Shown here: positions 61,898-64,000 of the stretch, piece after piece
How positions within the stretch are numbered: the stretch's first letter is position 1
How the letters are laid out: every line of letters starts with the position of its first letter
NCBI GenBank assembly: GCA_032052615.1
Contig: DAMBWF010000002.1
Location: 310,001 to 374,000, forward strand
Direction: 5' to 3'
From: Pseudomonas_T sp032052615
GTDB lineage: Bacteria; Pseudomonadota; Gammaproteobacteria; Pseudomonadales; Pseudomonadaceae
Length of the DNA: 64,000 bases
Translations under genes and position numbers: made by a program
The notes under the pieces: model-generated
Databases searched by the model: none
Seen by the model: only the letters and a program-made list of their open reading frames with translations
What the model was told of the DNA's origin: nothing

Positions 61898-62679
61898 GGC
61901 AGGGGCGCGGGAGGCTGGCTGCGCGGAGTGTCTTCCTCCGCCTCGCGGCGGCGGCGCACCAGCCCGCCGAAGAACACTCCGACCTCGAACAGCAGCCACA
62001 TCGGCACCGCCAGCAGGGTCTGGGAGAAGATATCCGGCGGCGTCAGCACCATGCCGACCACGAAGCAGCCGATGATCACGTAGGGGCGGATCTTGCGCAG
62101 GTAGGCCACGTCCACCACGCCGATCCAGATCAGCAGCACCACCGCCACGGGGATTTCGAAGGCCACCCCGAAGGCGAAGAACAACGTCATGACGAAGTCC
62201 AGGTAACTGCTGATGTCGGTCATCATCGACACGCCTTCCGGGGTCACGCTGGCGAAGAAGTGGAAGATCAGCGGGAACACCAGGAAGTAGGCGAAGGCCA
62301 TGCCGGTGTAGAACAGCACCACGCTGGACACCAGCAACGGCACGGCGATGCGCTTCTCGTGGCGGTACAAGCCCGGGGCGATGAAGCCCCAGACCTGGTG
62401 GAGGATCACCGGCATGGCCAGGAACAGCGCCACCACCAGGGTCAGCTTGAACGGCGTGAGGAACGGCGAGGCCACGTCGGTGGCGATCATCGTCGCCCCC
62501 TCGGGCAGGTACTGGCGCAGGGGCGCCGAGACCAGGGTGTAGATCTTCTGGGTGAAGTAGAACAGCCCGGCGAAGATCAGGAACACCGCCGCCACGCAGC
62601 GCAGCAGACGCGTGCGCAGCTCGGCGAGGTGGGAGACCAGGGGCATTTCCGGGTCGAGGTCGGGTTTCGGCTCGCTCAT
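61894..62679 (-). CDS. tatC: Sec-independent protein translocase TatC
   Basis: 261 aa from the ATG at 62679, MSEPKPDLDPEMPLVSHLAELRTRLLRCVAAVFLIFAGLFYF. Six membrane segments. PLVSHLAELR with the conserved Glu and GLYRHEKRIAVPLLVSSVVLFYTGMAFAYF are typical. It recognises twin-arginine signal peptides with TatB. The start overlaps the tatB stop by 4 bp. Confidence 0.97.
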   Translation of the reverse strand: MSEPKPDLDPEMPLVSHLAELRTRLLRCVAAVFLIFAGLFYFTQKIYTLVSAPLRQYLPEGATMIATDVASPFLTPFKLTLVVALFLAMPVILHQVWGFIAPGLYRHEKRIAVPLLVSSVVLFYTGMAFAYFLVFPLIFHFFASVTPEGVSMMTDISSYLDFVMTLFFAFGVAFEIPVAVVLLIWIGVVDVAYLRKIRPYVIIGCFVVGMVLTPPDIFSQTLLAVPMWLLFEVGVFFGGLVRRRREAEEDTPRSQPPAPLP

Positions 62680-63203
62680 GGCTGGCGGGGGGGCGGGGGC
62701 GGTGGATCGTTGGAGGGTAAGGCCGGCTCGATGGCGACCGGCTGGCCAGTGGCTGGCTGAGCGGAGGCCGGCTGGCCGGGCGCCGAGCCGACGGGCAAGG
62801 CCGGCGAGGAGGCGTCCCGCACGGATGGCGCGGCCGGCTGGACTCCGGGCGGTGCCTTCGCCACCGGCTCGGCGGGCGGCGCGGCCACGTCGGGGCGGGG
62901 CTCGGGATGCAGCGCGGCGTTCAGTACTTCGGGGGAGGCGGCGGTGGGCGGCTCGGCGGGCGGCTGGATGCTCTGCTTGATCTCCCGCTCCAGGGCGAGG
63001 ATCTGCTCGTTGTGCAATTGCCGGCGGATTTCGTCGGCGCCGATCTCCCGCTCCACTTCCTGCTTGATGGCGTTGAAGCTGCGCTTGAGCCGGCCGACCC
63101 ACAGCCCGGCGGTGCGCGCCGCGCCCGGCAGCCGCTCGGGGCCGAGCACCAGCAGCGCCACCAGGCCGATCAGCAGCAGTTCGCCGAAGCTGATACCGAA
63201 CAT
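62676..63203 (-). CDS. tatB: Sec-independent protein translocase TatB
   Basis: 175 aa. MFGISFGELLLIGLVALLVLGPERLPGAARTAGLWVGRLKRSFNAIKQEVEREIGADEIRRQLHNEQ: membrane helix with Glu8, then an amphipathic helix with the LGPERLP hinge. The last 95 residues are a disordered Pro/Ala-rich tail, longer than in E. coli TatB's core region. Part of the Tat receptor complex. Confidence 0.96.
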   Translation of the reverse strand: MFGISFGELLLIGLVALLVLGPERLPGAARTAGLWVGRLKRSFNAIKQEVEREIGADEIRRQLHNEQILALEREIKQSIQPPAEPPTAASPEVLNAALHPEPRPDVAAPPAEPVAKAPPGVQPAAPSVRDASSPALPVGSAPGQPASAQPATGQPVAIEPALPSNDPPPPPPRQP

Positions 63204-63207
63204 GGGG

Positions 63208-63465
63208 TCAGTCCCGGCGCGCCGGTTCGTCGACCCTGCGCGCCTCGGCGTCCACGGTGTGCGGCGGGTTCAGCGGCTGGCCGGGTGGCGGGCTGGCCGG
63301 CTGCTGCGGCGGGCGGGCGTCGTCTTCCTCGCTGTTCATGGCCTTGCGGAAGCCCTTGATCGATTCGCCCAAGTCGGAACCGAAGTTCTTCAGCTTCTTG
63401 GTGCCGAACACCAGCACCACCACGATCAGCAGGATCAGCCAGTGTTTCCAGTCGAAAATGCCCAT
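63208..63465 (-). CDS. tatA: Sec-independent protein translocase TatA
   Basis: 85 aa. MGIFDWKHWLILLIVVVLVFGTKKLKNFGSDLGESIKGFRKAMNSEED: single helix, FGTKKL hinge and amphipathic helix. Forms the translocation pore. tatA-tatB-tatC is one operon downstream of hisI-hisE. Confidence 0.97.
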   Translation of the reverse strand: MGIFDWKHWLILLIVVVLVFGTKKLKNFGSDLGESIKGFRKAMNSEEDDARPPQQPASPPPGQPLNPPHTVDAEARRVDEPARRD

Positions 63466-63486
63466 CGGCGTATACCTCGAAAAAAG

Positions 63487-63825
63487 TCAGGAAGGGGTGC
63501 TGGCGCGGGCGGCCTTCTCGGCGTGCCCGGACAGGCCGAAGCGCCGCTCCAGTTCATCCAGCACGGCCTGGGGGTGCTGGCCGAGGGCGGCGAGCATGAC
63601 CAGGCTGTGGAACCAGAGGTCGGCGGTCTCGTAGATCAGCGCGGACGCGTCGCCGCCGGCGGCGGCGTCCTTGGCGGCGAGGATGGTTTCCACCGACTCC
63701 TCGCCGACCTTTTCGAGAATCTTGTTCAGACCCTTGTGGTAGAGGCTGGCGACGTAGGAGCTGTCCGGCGCCGCGCCCTTGCGCGCCTCCAGCACCTCGG
63801 CCAGGCGGCTCAGGGTGTCATTCAT
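63487..63825 (-). CDS. hisE: Phosphoribosyl-ATP pyrophosphatase HisE
   Basis: 112 aa, MNDTLSRLAEVLEARKGAAPDSSYVASLYHKGLNKILEKVGEESVETILAAKDA: MazG-like fold with E-x-x-E and later ETADLWFHSLVMLAALG. It acts at the second step of histidine synthesis. It overlaps hisI by 8 bp, a split form of the HisIE fusion found in enterics. Confidence 0.97.
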   Translation of the reverse strand: MNDTLSRLAEVLEARKGAAPDSSYVASLYHKGLNKILEKVGEESVETILAAKDAAAGGDASALIYETADLWFHSLVMLAALGQHPQAVLDELERRFGLSGHAEKAARASTPS

Positions 63826-64000
63826 GGCGAGGGTCCCCGGCGTAGATGGCGCGAGGGTCTTTGAGCACCGGGTCGACGGTGGCCCAGCCGCCGTCGCGGA
63901 AGACTCGGTAGAAGCAGCTCTCGCGGCCAGTGTGGCAGGCGATCCCGCCCAGTTGCTCCACCTGCAGGACCACCACGTCGGCGTCGCAGTCCAGGCGCAG
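63818..64000 (-). CDS. hisI: Phosphoribosyl-AMP cyclohydrolase HisI, C-terminal 60 residues
   Basis: Partial; the 5' part lies beyond the window. LRLDCDADVVVLQVEQLGGIACHTGRESCFYR holds the Mg and Zn ligands (DCDAD, CHTGRESC) that define the enzyme. Its stop overlaps the hisE start by 8 bp, so hisI-hisE-tatABC-rsmE run in one direction. Confidence 0.97.
   Translation of the reverse strand: MRLDCDADVVVLQVEQLGGIACHTGRESCFYRVFRDGGWATVDPVLKDPRAIYAGDPRHE

Overview
The window is high-GC gammaproteobacterial DNA, almost certainly a Pseudomonas in the broad sense. The core gene order (yggX-mutY-asmA / hisB-hisH-hisA-hisF / three solute-binding paralogs / ctpA-envC-gpmI / rhodanese-grxC-secB / trmL / ntrC-ntrB / glnA / thiI-typA / estA / fbp / pip-dtd / amino-acid ABC transporter / rsmE-tatC-tatB-tatA-hisE-hisI) is the Pseudomonas arrangement as I know it. 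The species cannot be fixed from this sequence alone.

The first 18.8 kb is accessory DNA stacked at the 3' end of a tRNA-Phe(GAA) gene (18750-18825, minus strand). Sequence matching the tRNA 3' end occurs three times: a degenerate 18-bp piece at 991-1008, a 46-bp copy at 5519-5564, and the tRNA itself. This suggests two tandem insertions. Element B (about 991-5564) is old and P4-like. It holds a shattered integrase, an AlpA-Rha-small ORF operon, and a Panacea (DUF4065) gene overlapping a small membrane-protein gene, which is a candidate toxin-antitoxin pair. Element C (about 5519-18795) looks like the remains of an integrated plasmid or ICE. It carries eight 17-bp iterons beside AT-rich DNA, a lone DotA/TraY type IVB conjugation gene, an orphan tyrosine recombinase behind a highly structured repeat region, a Hachiman-like HamA/HamB defence pair, a PD-(D/E)XK nuclease-like gene bracketed by 84-bp inverted repeats, and the tRNA-proximal integrase, which seems to have a 1-nt deletion near its start. 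Left of 991 are two frameshifted genes resembling a secreted peptidoglycan amidase and a DUF3828 immunity protein.

From 18.9 kb on the sequence is chromosomal backbone. 18.9-28.5 kb holds yggX, mutY, asmA, the histidine genes hisB/H/A/F and three tandem periplasmic binding-protein paralogs. 28.6-33.0 kb holds the envelope genes ctpA and envC and the glycolytic gene gpmI. 33.2-36.8 kb holds a cysteine-less rhodanese, grxC, secB, a protealysin-type M4 protease coupled to its emfourin inhibitor, trmL and a small membrane protein. 37.1-42.9 kb is the nitrogen-control block (ntrC, ntrB, two DUF4124 genes, and glnA with a clear sigma-54 promoter). 42.9-48.4 kb has thiI, typA, yedI and ykgJ.

48.5-52.0 kb is an NAD-salvage module: nrtR divergent from pncA-pncB-nadE, with a palindromic operator between them. 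52.5-64.0 kb carries a frameshifted estA autotransporter esterase, fbp, a lipocalin, pip, dtd, an amino-acid ABC transporter, a UPF0158 gene, rsmE, the Tat translocase genes, hisE and the C-terminal end of hisI. In the island, the defence and toxin-antitoxin genes are cargo carried by mobility and transfer remnants. The backbone genes show ordinary operon coupling, with many 4-bp start/stop overlaps.
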